From Thermoanaerobacterium butyriciformans (GTDB taxonomy: Bacteria; Bacillota; Thermoanaerobacteria; Thermoanaerobacterales; Thermoanaerobacteraceae), in contig NZ_JAGGLT010000001.1 in the NCBI RefSeq assembly GCF_017874545.1, positions 80,001 to 144,000 of the forward strand: a DNA stretch of 64,000 nucleotides. Direction: 5' to 3'. Shown one piece after another: positions 17,404-25,324 of this stretch. The stretch's first letter is position 1. Every line of letters starts with the position of its first letter. The position numbers and the translations under genes were made by a program. The notes under the pieces are model-generated. The model searched no databases. It saw only the letters and a program-made list of their open reading frames with translations, and was not told where the DNA came from.

Positions 17404-19809
17404 TTGGATATTTTTAAGAATTTAAAGAATAGTGTGATTGTGTTTGATGGAGCGATGGGCACTATGCTTCAAATGAAAGGGCTTAAAACAGGAGAGTGCC
17501 CAGAGTACTATAACATTACACACCCAGATATCGTATATGAAATTCATAAATCGTACATTGATGCTGGTGCTGATGTCATCGAAACAAATACATTTGGCGC
17601 TAATAGAATAAAATTAAAATCATACAATCTATCAGATAAATTACCTGAAATAGTCAAAAGTGCGGTACATATAGCCAGAAAAGCAGCTGGCGATAAAGCT
17701 GTGGCTCTTTCTATAGGGCCTATTGGCGAATTGATGGAGCCTTTTGGCAAGCTTACATTTGACGAGGCTTATAGTGCCTTTGCAGAGGTTGCTGTAGAAG
17801 GGGAAAAAGCCGGTGCTGATTTGGTACTTATTGAGACTATGTCAGATATATTAGAAGCGAAGGCGGCTATTCTCGCAGTTAAAGAGAATACAAATTTAAA
17901 AGTAATATGCACTATGACGTTTCAAGAAGATGGTAGGACACTGATGGGGACAGACCCTGTAACAGCCATAATAAGTCTTCAAGGATTGGGACTTGATGCT
18001 ATTGGAGTCAATTGTTCTACAGGGCCTGATATGATGGCAGATATAGTGAAGAAGATGTCGGAAGTTGCGCGAATACCTATTTTGGCGCAGCCCAATGCCG
18101 GGATGCCGCATTTAAAGGATGGTAAGACGTTCTACAATGTATCGCCGGAGCAGTTTGCAAGTCAGTCAAAAGAACTTTTAGAGTGTGGCGCATCTATTGT
18201 AGGTGGTTGCTGTGGGACTACTCCGGAATTTATTAAGCTTTTGAAAGCTGAGATACACGGTACAGAGAAAGAATCTATCGTAAAAAAATACACAGCAGTT
18301 TCATCAAATACAAAAACTGTTTTTATAGGTGGTAACAATCCTATATGTGTAATTGGAGAAAGGATAAATCCCACAGGTAAAAGGAAATTAAGCGATGCTA
18401 TTAAAGATGGGAATTTTAATATTCTTTTTGATGAAGCAAGCTCACAGGAAAATTTAGGTGCAAATGTACTTGATATAAATATTGGTGTACCAGGGATAGA
18501 TGAAGAGAAGCTGATGCCTTATGTGGTCTCACAGATTCAAAATATTGTCAATCTGCCACTGCAGATAGACAGTAGCAATGTTAAAGCAATAGAAAAAGCA
18601 GTAAGGATAGTAAGAGGAAAGCCAATTATAAATTCTGTAAGCGCAAAAGAAAAAAGCTTAAAAGAAGTATTGCCAATCGTTAAAAAGTATGGTACTAGCG
18701 TCATAGGGCTTACAATAAGCGACGAGGGGCTTCCTAAAAATGAGGAGGAAAGGCTTAAAAATGCTGAAAAGATTGTAAAAACAGCCTTTGACTATGGAAT
18801 ACCAAAAGAAGATATCATAATTGATTGTATAGCTCTTACTGTGTCATCGGAGCAGACGGCGGCGATTGAAACCTTAAAAGCAATAAAACTTGTAAAAAGT
18901 GAGCTTGGTGTAAACACGATTATAGGACTTAGCAACATATCCTATGGTTTGCCTGAACGTTATCTTATAAATACTGCATTTCTTGCTATGGCAGCATCAT
19001 ACGGCCTTGATGCAGTAATAGTAAATCCAAACGATAAAATTACGATGGATATATTAAATGCATCAATGGTTTTGACATCTAGAGATTTAAGATGTGAAAG
19101 ATATATACAAACATATAAAAAAGATGACAAAATCGGCAATATACCAAATGTAACAATTGAGGATAAATTAAAAAAAGATGCAAGCCAAATTCTTTATAAA
19201 AACATACTGGAAGGCAAAAAGGCAGACATAGATAGATTAGTGCTGGAGATACTTAGTGAAGGAGTAGAGCCATTAAGTATAGTAGATAATACGATAATAC
19301 CTGCATTGAATGATGTAGGGGATAGGTATGACAAAGGAATATATTTTCTGCCACAGCTTTTAAATTCTGCTGAAGTTGTGGAAAGCGCTTTTAAAGTATT
19401 AAAAGAAAAGATGCCTAAAGGGATGGGTTCAAAAGGGAAAATAATACTTGCAACAGTAGAAGGCGACATACACGACATAGGAAAAAATATAGTCAAAGTT
19501 CTTCTCGAAAATTATGGGTACGAGGTAATAGATCTTGGGAAAGACGTGAAACCATCTACTATAGTTGACGAGCTGAAACGGACAAAAGCACCGCTTGTAG
19601 GGCTTAGCGCATTAATGACAACTACCCTTAATAACATGGAAAAGACGATTAAAATATTAAGGAAGGAACATGATGTAAAAATCATGGTTGGTGGTGCTGT
19701 GCTTACTGAAGACTATGCGATGAAAATTGGCGCAGATTACTATGGCGCAAATGCGCAAGAAGCTGTAAGGATAGCTGATAAAGTGTTTAATGAATTAAAC
19801 AAAGAGTAA
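17404..19809 (+). CDS. metH: Cobalamin-dependent methionine synthase, lacking the activation domain
   Basis: 801 aa. Domains in order: homocysteine S-methyltransferase (about 1-290; DGAMGTMLQ, zinc cysteines in GVNCSTGP and GGCCGTTPEF), pterin-binding domain (about 310-580; IGERINPTGKRK), B12 cap (about 590-675), and B12-binding domain (about 680-800; GDIHDIGKNIV with the cobalt-ligating His). The C-terminal SAM-binding reactivation domain of E. coli MetH is absent, as in Thermotoga and many Clostridia. A separate reactivase is then expected elsewhere. Start TTG 17404 follows AAGGAGATG. A terminator follows at once. Confidence 0.95.
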   Translation: MDIFKNLKNSVIVFDGAMGTMLQMKGLKTGECPEYYNITHPDIVYEIHKSYIDAGADVIETNTFGANRIKLKSYNLSDKLPEIVKSAVHIARKAAGDKAVALSIGPIGELMEPFGKLTFDEAYSAFAEVAVEGEKAGADLVLIETMSDILEAKAAILAVKENTNLKVICTMTFQEDGRTLMGTDPVTAIISLQGLGLDAIGVNCSTGPDMMADIVKKMSEVARIPILAQPNAGMPHLKDGKTFYNVSPEQFASQSKELLECGASIVGGCCGTTPEFIKLLKAEIHGTEKESIVKKYTAVSSNTKTVFIGGNNPICVIGERINPTGKRKLSDAIKDGNFNILFDEASSQENLGANVLDINIGVPGIDEEKLMPYVVSQIQNIVNLPLQIDSSNVKAIEKAVRIVRGKPIINSVSAKEKSLKEVLPIVKKYGTSVIGLTISDEGLPKNEEERLKNAEKIVKTAFDYGIPKEDIIIDCIALTVSSEQTAAIETLKAIKLVKSELGVNTIIGLSNISYGLPERYLINTAFLAMAASYGLDAVIVNPNDKITMDILNASMVLTSRDLRCERYIQTYKKDDKIGNIPNVTIEDKLKKDASQILYKNILEGKKADIDRLVLEILSEGVEPLSIVDNTIIPALNDVGDRYDKGIYFLPQLLNSAEVVESAFKVLKEKMPKGMGSKGKIILATVEGDIHDIGKNIVKVLLENYGYEVIDLGKDVKPSTIVDELKRTKAPLVGLSALMTTTLNNMEKTIKILRKEHDVKIMVGGAVLTEDYAMKIGADYYGANAQEAVRIADKVFNELNKE

Positions 19810-19833
19810 AAGCCGGTTTTTCCGGCTTTTTTA
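19808..19833. terminator. Bidirectional terminator between metH and cotJC
   Basis: 8-bp stem AAAGCCGG (from 19809) / CCGGCTTT (19822-19829) around a loop of five T. T or A runs on both sides let it serve both convergent operons. Confidence 0.8.
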
Positions 19834-20403
19834 AAATATTTTTTTGCAATTTAGATGTTCTCTTACCTTATCTAAAGTTTCACCAAATCTTTGGAAGTGC
19901 ACAATTTCCCTTTCTCTTAAAAATCTCAACGTATCTTTTACACAAGGGTCATCTGTAAGATTTATAAGGTGCTCATACGTTGCTCTTGCTTTTTCCTCGG
20001 CTGCCATGTCTTCATGTAGATCTGCGATTACATCACCCTTTGCTTGAATGTATGCCGCTGTCCAAAGCATACCTGTTGTATCGCTGTAGAAAAGAGCCCT
20101 GTCGTGTTCTGTATACTGTTCTCCAAGACCTTCTCTTTTAAGTTCTTCAACTGGAACGCCTTTTAAAAGTTTGAACACCATTGTAGCAATTATTTCCAGA
20201 TGTGCAAATTCTTCTGTAGATATGTCTGTCAATGTTCCCTTTGCTTGACCAGTCGGCATTGTATATCTTTGCGTTTGATACCTAAGTGCTGCGGCAAGCT
20301 CTCCATCAGGTCCTCCATACTGTGCAATTAAAAATTTAGCCATCTTGATATCTGGTTTACATACATTTACAGGATATTCTAATTTTTTTTCATACACCCA
20401 CAT
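19831..20403 (-). CDS. cotJC: Spore coat protein CotJC (manganese-catalase-like)
   Basis: 190 aa, of the manganese catalase/CotJC family, located in the spore coat. Ferritin-like helices carry metal ligands in DISTEEFAHLEIIATM and EEKARATYEHL, and the C-terminal EREIVHFQRFGETL. Start ATG 20403 follows AGGAGTGA; a longer frame exists but has no site. Last gene of cotJA-cotJB-cotJC. Expression in the mother cell is expected from known cotJ biology, but I could not read a clear sporulation promoter. Confidence 0.93.
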   Translation of the reverse strand: MWVYEKKLEYPVNVCKPDIKMAKFLIAQYGGPDGELAAALRYQTQRYTMPTGQAKGTLTDISTEEFAHLEIIATMVFKLLKGVPVEELKREGLGEQYTEHDRALFYSDTTGMLWTAAYIQAKGDVIADLHEDMAAEEKARATYEHLINLTDDPCVKDTLRFLREREIVHFQRFGETLDKVREHLNCKKIF

Positions 20404-20414
20404 AGTATCACTCC

Positions 20415-20675
20415 TTAATACTGAATTTCCCAAGGCCATGGGTCGTCTACCCATCTAAATCTATTGCACTGTACAGGTGTTTCGCCGAAAGACATCAGTG
20501 GACCGTAAAGCTGCTCATATTGTGCTTTTAATGATTTTGACTGTTGGCTATAATAGTTGTAATCTTTTAATGCTTTTTGATCATCAGGATGTGTATCAAG
20601 GTATAGATTTAAGTCTATACATGCAAAGTCTATTTCCATTATTTTTTTTATCAATGCCACTTGATTTGCATCCAT
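20415..20675 (-). CDS. cotJB: Spore coat protein CotJB
   Basis: 86 aa, tyrosine-rich CotJB family. Typical segments are DFACIDLNLYLDTHPDD, YNYYSQQSK and the C-terminal WVDDPWPWE. It forms part of the CotJ layer and is needed with CotJA and CotJC in known systems. Start ATG 20675 after GAGGGGGT. It lies between cotJA and cotJC with short gaps. Confidence 0.93.
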   Translation of the reverse strand: MDANQVALIKKIMEIDFACIDLNLYLDTHPDDQKALKDYNYYSQQSKSLKAQYEQLYGPLMSFGETPVQCNRFRWVDDPWPWEIQY

Positions 20676-20677
20676 TA

Positions 20678-20860
20678 TTAATACCCCCTCATCCTCTCTT
20701 CGATATACGGTTTATCCAACTCTGGAAATATTGTACCCCTCATAAGACCTTGTTCAGGCGGATATGCTGATATATATTTCTGCATTGGTATATATGCTTC
20801 GGCTAAGCCTTTTTGTCCTGCGTCAAAGTTTTGTATATAAAATCCGTTATACTCATACAT
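20678..20860 (-). CDS. cotJA: Spore coat protein CotJA
   Basis: 60 aa, proline- and tyrosine-rich CotJA family: AEAYIPMQKYISAYPPEQG, then GTIFPELDKPY. Start ATG 20860 follows GGAGGTC; the frame extends to 20875 without a site. First gene of the cotJ operon. Its upstream region (20874-20945) is nearly the same as the region upstream of rlmD at 25195, see the repeat entry. Confidence 0.9.
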   Translation of the reverse strand: MYEYNGFYIQNFDAGQKGLAEAYIPMQKYISAYPPEQGLMRGTIFPELDKPYIEERMRGY

Positions 20861-20873
20861 ATCTATGACCTCC

Positions 20874-20945
20874 ATTTAAAGTTTTCAATATATAATATTC
20901 ATAAATATATATTTGTGTGATAACATGCGTATGTAGATTGTTTTG
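20874..20945. repeat. Direct duplicate of the rlmD upstream region (copy at 25195-25268)
   Basis: Both copies read CATTTAA-GTTTTCAATATATAAT, then TATATATTT-TGTGATAA-ATGC and end in TTTTGAC; I estimate about 80% identity by eye. This copy is joined directly to the 3' part of a broken rlmD. It also has to hold the cotJ promoter on the other strand. Confidence 0.7.
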
Positions 20946-21222
20946 ACTCCCAAACTAATTCAAAAGGTGCAGAGAAGCTCTACAGCATAGCAAGGGAATT
21001 TGCAGGTGAAATATCTAATAAAGTTTTATTCGACTTGTATTGCAGTACTGGGACTATAGGAATAATAATGGCACCGTTGGCTAAAAAAGTCATAGACATA
21101 GAACTTGTTGAAGAAGCCGTCGATGCTGCACGAGAAAATGCACAATAAATGGACTTAAGAATATACAGTTTATAGCGGGTGATGCCGTACAAAAATAGTA
21201 GAAAAAGTAAAGTGCGTTAATT
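20944..21222 (+). pseudogene. Deleted duplicate of rlmD
   Basis: The block CAAACTAATTCAAAAGGTGC through the SAM-binding region (DLYC-TGTIG) and [11 protein letters not shown] is close to codons 285-365 of the intact rlmD at 25325, about 88% by eye. The first about 284 codons are missing, a frameshift lies near 21147, and a second deletion of about 170 bases joins it to a piece matching VEKVKCV near the parent's C-terminus. A dead copy, together with its duplicated upstream region. Confidence 0.8.
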
Positions 21223-21576
21223 TCGATAAAATGGGAGAAGTTTCCTGTCACAAAACCAAAAGCTATGTTGTTATTATAGTTAGAAACACCATCATCAATA
21301 TGCATAACCAGCGAAAAAGATATGATGCGGTTACGATTGAAGAAGTTGCATTTTGCATTGCTAAAGAGCAATTAGAACGAACTGATGATTTGGATTATTT
21401 TGCGGAAGCCATATGAAGTTGCCTGCCATATATAAAGATGTACAGAGGCTTAAATACGTCCAGGAATTTTCAAATTAGGAAATAGCAAAGATCTTGGATA
21501 TATCTGAGGCGACGGTCAGAAAACGGCTTGAAAGCGCAGGCACATGCTTGAAGAAATTTTGGAAAGGGAGGAGAGT
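21216..21576 (+). pseudogene. Decayed ECF-type sigma factor
   Basis: The first frame reads KTKSYVVIIVRNTIINM, then CIAKEQLERTDDLDYFAEAI, typical of region 2/linker of a clostridial sigma-70-like factor. After a frameshift near 21412 the text resumes with KLPAIYKDVQRLKYV and, past an in-frame TAG at 21476, EIAKILDISEATVRKRLE, a region 4 helix-turn-helix. No functional product is expected. A short trailing frame (FISFTDDMLKKG) may be the start of its former partner gene. Confidence 0.7.
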
Positions 21577-21631
21577 ACCGATGTTCATCAGTTTTACGGA
21601 TGATATGCTTAAAAAAGGCCACTTTATATAG

Positions 21632-21871
21632 GTATGTGCAAAAACAGCTGTTGGAAAAAACATTTATCTCACATCTACTCTGCAGCGTTATTCTAACGGA
21701 TCATGGTCAAACGTGAAAAGCTGGTCTAAATCTTCAACATCTTTGTCAGCATCTATACTCGAAACATATCAGATGTCCGGTGGGACTTACAGAGTTGAGA
21801 CATATTACTATATATCAGAGGATGGTGACAGGGAGATGGGTATAATTTACAGCAAGACAATAACGTATTGA
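21632..21871 (+). pseudogene. Fragment of a secreted protein gene (N-terminus lost)
   Basis: 79 open codons ending at TGA 21869 read like an extracellular beta-rich domain: IYLTSTLQRYSNGSWSNV, SWSKSSTSLSAS, SGGTYRVETYYYIS. There is no start codon, ribosome site or signal peptide, and the frame begins just after a stop in the sigma relic. It resembles small clostridial secreted proteins of the DUF6147 kind, but that match is from memory and weak. Confidence 0.45.
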
Positions 21872-21917
21872 TTGGAAAAATTTCATTAACATCCATATAT
21901 TGATAATCGATATATAA

Positions 21918-21926
21918 TGCTATAAT
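21918..21926 (+). promoter_or_regulatory. Extended -10 promoter upstream of the small membrane protein
   Basis: TGCTATAAT, a TGn extended -10 with a perfect hexamer, about 145 bases before the start of the 22070 gene. Confidence 0.4.
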
Positions 21927-22069
21927 TGAAAATATAAATAGTCTGCTTGTGAAGCTATGAGCACGTATATTCTTGTTAGGTGTTAATTAAGACAAAAGAA
22001 GGACTATGTTGAAAAAATTAAGATAGGATGTTTGCCATTTAATATGTCAACTTTAAAATAGGAGGTATT

Positions 22070-22300
22070 GTGTTGAGTAAACTTGAAATTACACTTTATA
22101 CAATTTTTGCATACATTCCATTGACTGTATTGATAGCAATTCCTTTTTTCATCACTGGTATTATAAAAAAGAAAAGAGGTCAAAAATCTAAAAATTTTTT
22201 TGTTGTAGGTGGAATTTTTCTGGGAATTTTTATCCTTTGGATTATAGTTCTTTTTGTTGCAGGAATGTACGGATTCGGTCCAGGAAGGTTTGATTCTTAG
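22070..22300 (+). CDS. Small two-TM membrane protein, unknown
   Basis: 76 aa. Two hydrophobic segments at about residues 8-30 and 43-67 are separated by a basic loop (KKKRGQKSKN), which should face the cytoplasm. A GFGPGRF tail follows. I do not recognise a family. The start is GTG 22070 or TTG 22073, both after AGGAGGT. It stands alone in the accessory segment, with an extended -10 upstream. Confidence 0.6.
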   Translation: MLSKLEITLYTIFAYIPLTVLIAIPFFITGIIKKKRGQKSKNFFVVGGIFLGIFILWIIVLFVAGMYGFGPGRFDS

Positions 22301-22677
22301 TTATGCTTTAAATAATTTCTGCATCTGATAAATTTAACGAATGAGAAAAGTTCATCCTTTATGCACAGTTTTCCTCGACCATCTGGGTTCTTTCCGTGAT
22401 TCATCCATTTACCATGTAGCAACAAGGTTTCTGTAGCACATGAGTCGGATTTTCCGTGATGAACAGGAGAAGGTTCCCGTAGGTCTGCATATGCATGTGG
22501 AAAGCAAGCTATGTCGAAAGATTCGGCAGAAAAAGATTGCCCAAGACCATGTCCCGGACGATAACTTACAGGAAATTATTACATTTTAAAGGGAACAGGA
22601 GATCCTTACAAAATGGCAAAACAATCAACTATTAACAGTAGCCCATTTTAATACAAATAGTTAATTCAGAAATAAAT
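22301..22677. other. Stretch without a recognisable gene
   Basis: It holds a 49-codon frame from ATG 22440 to TAA 22587 (MSRIFRDEQEKVPVGLHMHV...) with no good ribosome site and no recognised similarity. TTTCCGTGAT occurs twice, 60 bases apart (from 22391 and 22451). It is probably decayed sequence, in keeping with its surroundings. Confidence 0.4.
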
Positions 22678-22722
22678 TAAAGGGGCATTGCCTTTAAATG
22701 ATATAAAAGCAACGCCCCTTTA
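22678..22722 (-). terminator. Terminator of the orphan secreted protein gene
   Basis: 13-bp arms AAAGGGGCATTGC (22678-22690) and GCAACGCCCCTTT (about 22709-22721) with one mismatch. On the minus strand it follows the stop of the 22753 gene and leads into a T-rich tract. Confidence 0.7.
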
Positions 22723-22752
22723 ATGGACTAAATTACCCTATAATCAACCAGC

Positions 22753-23607
22753 TTAATATGTTGCACTTGTATATATTGCAATATCATAGCTAACAATGGC
22801 ACCAATGCTATTTGCATAAGCGCCATAGTTGTTTAGTGCTGTTGCCATAGCCCCGGATACACCAGGGGCGCCCATCCAATCTTTATATTCAAAATCATAG
22901 GTGTCATGGAATCTTATGTAAATAGTCCATTTGCCATTTACTTTTTCTGCGCCGGCAATGTAAGAAACCTTATTTAATGCCAAAAACAAATCTGTAGTGC
23001 TATTTAGAGTTGTACTGCCAGTATCACTCCAAACAGTTTTTGATGTCTTGGCTAACTGAGACTTTATGTTCTTAACAATAGATTTAAATTCTGAACTATT
23101 TTGAACCTGATTGGACCGTGTACTTCCGCGATTATATGACTTATCGCTTGGAGAATCTTGTAAAGAATGATCCAATAGTTCAGCAGCAAATTTGTAGCCC
23201 AAAGCATTTCCTCCTGTGACTACAGCCTTAAAGGAAAGTCTTACAAGAGCCTTAGTTACAGCATTTTTTGATTCTGCTGTATCCTCTATCATGCCTTGTT
23301 CGGCTGCATAATCAACAAATGCAGTAATCGTATTGTTATCAGATGCAAAAAAATGAGAAGCAATTCTGTTTTGCGAAAACTCGTTATATGCTTCGACAAG
23401 TTTCGGTGTGAGAACATCTAACTGTTTGTCCATCTCATCAATAGCAGCGGAATTCTGTTCAGCAGCATGCATTTCCTGCTTCAATTGTTCGACTACCATT
23501 TTGTCATGGTAACTTGTATCTGTTTCAGCAGCAAATGCCATGACATTTGCAGATCCTATAATGACTACAGAAATAAACAACGCAAATACTTTTTTCAGCT
23601 TTGACAT
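22753..23607 (-). CDS. Secreted protein of unknown function
   Basis: 284 aa with a clear Sec signal peptide (KKVFALFISVVIIGSANVMA, cleavage likely after AFA near residue 27). The mature part is mostly helical in its first half (LKQEMHAAEQ, DEMDKQLDVLTPKLVEAYNE). A Ser/Asn-rich linker near 175-185 leads to a C-terminal domain with aromatic strands (WTIYIRFHDTYDF) and a small-residue-rich stretch (GAMATALNNYGAYANS). No cysteines stand out. I do not recognise the family. Start ATG follows GAGGAGG. It has its own terminator and sits among decayed sigma genes, so it may be accessory cargo. Confidence 0.75.
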   Translation of the reverse strand: MSKLKKVFALFISVVIIGSANVMAFAAETDTSYHDKMVVEQLKQEMHAAEQNSAAIDEMDKQLDVLTPKLVEAYNEFSQNRIASHFFASDNNTITAFVDYAAEQGMIEDTAESKNAVTKALVRLSFKAVVTGGNALGYKFAAELLDHSLQDSPSDKSYNRGSTRSNQVQNSSEFKSIVKNIKSQLAKTSKTVWSDTGSTTLNSTTDLFLALNKVSYIAGAEKVNGKWTIYIRFHDTYDFEYKDWMGAPGVSGAMATALNNYGAYANSIGAIVSYDIAIYTSATY

Positions 23608-23843
23608 ATAAAATCCTCCTCACATCCTTTGAATTTTAACAGTTGATTTAAGCTCTTATCGAAAGTGTATTAATTGAACAATGAAATCATCTCCTTTAAA
23701 AATCTACTAAAATGAGTTTCTATATATTAAAACAATTGGAAAGTGTTGTTTGTGACAGTATTAGAGAAAAAATACAAAAAATAATAACAATTCTAATATA
23801 GCGACTATTACAAATTATTTATCAAAAATCATATTTTTGCATT

Positions 23844-24041
23844 TTGGTATCCAGTTATTACTTGAGTATTGCGGCAGTAAGCTTGAATCGCAACGTTTTT
23901 ATACGGAGATATTGGTTTTACGATTCCATTTCCGAAATAGTTGTTCGATTTTTTATATCTGAGAGCAAAGTGAAATCTATGATTTTTAGAGTTCGGCTCA
24001 AACTGAAAAATTATTTAATAAAGGAAGGCTTTGAAATATGA
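23844..24041 (+). pseudogene. C-terminal relic of a second ECF sigma factor
   Basis: The frame reads FIRRYWFYDSISEIVVRFFI then SESKVKSMIFRVRLKLKNYL and KEGFEI, the region 4 end of a clostridial ECF sigma factor. The part before it is frame-disrupted. TGA is followed by ATG with MTRIFFNLTIELIDDDLIAEL, resembling the first residues of the usual anti-sigma partner, which then breaks off at the intron remnant. Confidence 0.6.
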
Positions 24042-24160
24042 CCCGCATCTTTTTTAATCTGACAATTGAACTTATAGATGACGATTTGATTGCAGAATTA
24101 GCTAATATAATAGTTTTTGTGCTCAGTTTACTGAAATTCGTAAACTCATCCGCTTTTAGT

Positions 24161-24408
24161 GTGCACAACATGGGCGATATCTAGGCGGTTAAAGTCCGCT
24201 GTGGGCGAAGTCATGGGAACCATTAGCCAAGAGGGAGCCATGGAGTCAATAGTATTGAAGTAGATGAACTTCTACCATATCTTAAAGAAAACTTTAAACC
24301 ATAAAGCAACAATCACTGAAAGGAAAGTATGAGCTACAACCAGTGTGAAGAGTAGAAATTCATGAACCGATGTATACCGAACGGTACGTACGGTGGTGTG
24401 AGAGGACG
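24161..24408 (+). mobile_element. Group II intron remnant (ORF deleted)
   Basis: The 5' part, GTGCACAACATGGGCGATAT and GGCGGTTAAAGTCCGCTGTG, looks like bacterial group II intron domain I. Near the 3' end, GAACCGATGTATACCGAACG pairs with GTACGTACGGTGGTG as a domain V-like hairpin, followed by GTGAGAGGACG as in domain VI starts. There is no room for a reverse transcriptase and none is found, so it is a deleted, non-mobile copy. Confidence 0.55.
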
Positions 24409-24454
24409 TTAAATAAAATAATTATTCAGCTCCTATTCGAATGATTTTTATCTA

Positions 24455-24484
24455 TTGACACGTGTAATATACACGTGTTATGAT
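24455..24484 (+). promoter_or_regulatory. hicAB-1 promoter with palindromic operator
   Basis: -35 TTGACA (24455-24460), 18-bp spacer, -10 TATGAT (24479-24484). The spacer is filled by a perfect palindrome ACACGTGTA-ATA-TACACGTGT (24458-24478), the likely HicB operator. Confidence 0.75.
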
Positions 24485-24506
24485 ATAATTATCAGGAGGA
24501 AGGGAA

Positions 24507-24689
24507 ATGAAACCCAAGGAATTAATAAAAATGCTTCAGAAGGAAGGATGGATAGTAAAAAATCAGAGAGGTTCTCATGTACATATGATACATCCTTCAA
24601 AGCCAGGCAAAATTCAAATTCCATATCACAACAAAGACTTAAAGCCTAAAACATTGAATTCAATCCTAAAGCAAGCAGGGTTAAAATAA
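24507..24689 (+). CDS. hicA: HicA toxin (mRNA interferase), module 1
   Basis: 60-aa HicA toxin with a dsRNA-binding-like fold. The catalytic histidine is in RGSHVHMIHP; KPKELIKMLQKEGW and the C-terminal LNSILKQAGL are typical. It cleaves mRNAs unless bound by HicB. Start ATG follows AGGAGGAAGGG. It precedes hicB by 58 bases, which contain a hairpin. Confidence 0.92.
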   Translation: MKPKELIKMLQKEGWIVKNQRGSHVHMIHPSKPGKIQIPYHNKDLKPKTLNSILKQAGLK

Positions 24690-24703
24690 AAGATCCTGCT
24701 TGC
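24671..24703 (+). promoter_or_regulatory. Hairpin at the hicA-1/hicB-1 junction
   Basis: Perfect 9-bp arms GCAAGCAGG (24671-24679) and CCTGCTTGC (24695-24703) around the hicA stop codon. No T run follows, so it may protect or attenuate the message rather than terminate it. Confidence 0.5.
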
Positions 24704-24747
24704 ATAAAAGGTTAATATAAAATAAAAATATAAGAGGAGGTTTTGTT

Positions 24748-25164
24748 ATGGATAGATATATTTTTCCGGCTGTATTTGAGTCTGACGGAAACGGTGGTTA
24801 TACTGTAACTTTTCCCGATTTGCCAGGATGCATAACCGAAGGTGATACACTTGATGAAGCATTGTATATGGCTAAGGATGCTTTAGAGCTTTATATATAT
24901 AATTTGGAAGAAGATAATGAAATAATTCCAGATCCAACAGCACCAGAAAAAATAAAAGTTCCTGAAGGTGCTTTTGTAAATCTTATTGAGGTTTACATGC
25001 CTCCTGTTCGTGATGAAATGGCCAATAAAAGTGTCAATAAAACAGTAACAATTCCGCGATGGTTAAATGAGGCAGCGGAAAAGGCAAATATAAACTTTTC
25101 GCAAGTACTTCAATATGCACTAAAAGAACAATTAAAAATAACAGATAGATATAAAGCACTCTAA
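24748..25164 (+). CDS. hicB: HicB antitoxin, module 1
   Basis: 138 aa. The N-terminal HicB domain (FPAVFESDGNGGYTVTFPDL, PGCITEGDTLDEAL) blocks HicA. The C-terminal segment NKTVTIPRWLNEAAEKANIN plus FSQVLQYALKEQL looks like a ribbon-helix-helix DNA-binding domain, fitting autorepression at the upstream palindrome. Start ATG follows AGGAGG. Confidence 0.92.
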   Translation: MDRYIFPAVFESDGNGGYTVTFPDLPGCITEGDTLDEALYMAKDALELYIYNLEEDNEIIPDPTAPEKIKVPEGAFVNLIEVYMPPVRDEMANKSVNKTVTIPRWLNEAAEKANINFSQVLQYALKEQLKITDRYKAL

Positions 25165-25183
25165 AATAGGTGCTTTATTTTTT
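25153..25183 (+). terminator. Terminator of hicAB-1
   Basis: Stem AAAGCAC (25153-25159) / GTGCTTT (25170-25176), then ATTTTTT. The stop codon of hicB lies in the loop. The same design ends hicAB-2. Confidence 0.7.
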
Positions 25184-25263
25184 AGTATTACTTCATTTAA
25201 TGTTTTCAATATATAATGTTCATGTTATATATTTATGTGATAATATGCCTCATCGAAAATATT

Positions 25264-25294
25264 TTGACGTATTTACACATGTATGATATATATA
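25264..25294 (+). promoter_or_regulatory. Promoter of rlmD
   Basis: -35 TTGACG (25264-25269); -10 TATATA with a 17-bp or TATAAT with a 19-bp spacer. The spacer TATTTACACATGTATGA resembles the hic operators but is an imperfect palindrome. Confidence 0.55.
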
Positions 25295-25324
25295 ATGTAT
25301 ATTAAAGTTTAGGGGAAATGTGAC

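Noticed and set aside
20874-20960. SigE or SigK promoter for cotJ
   Set aside because: Segments such as GAATATT and CATACG occur but not with proper spacing; I could not support a call.
21899-21926. Second Fur-like box (TTGATAATCGATATA)
   Set aside because: Only the left half resembles a Fur site; the right half does not complete the palindrome.
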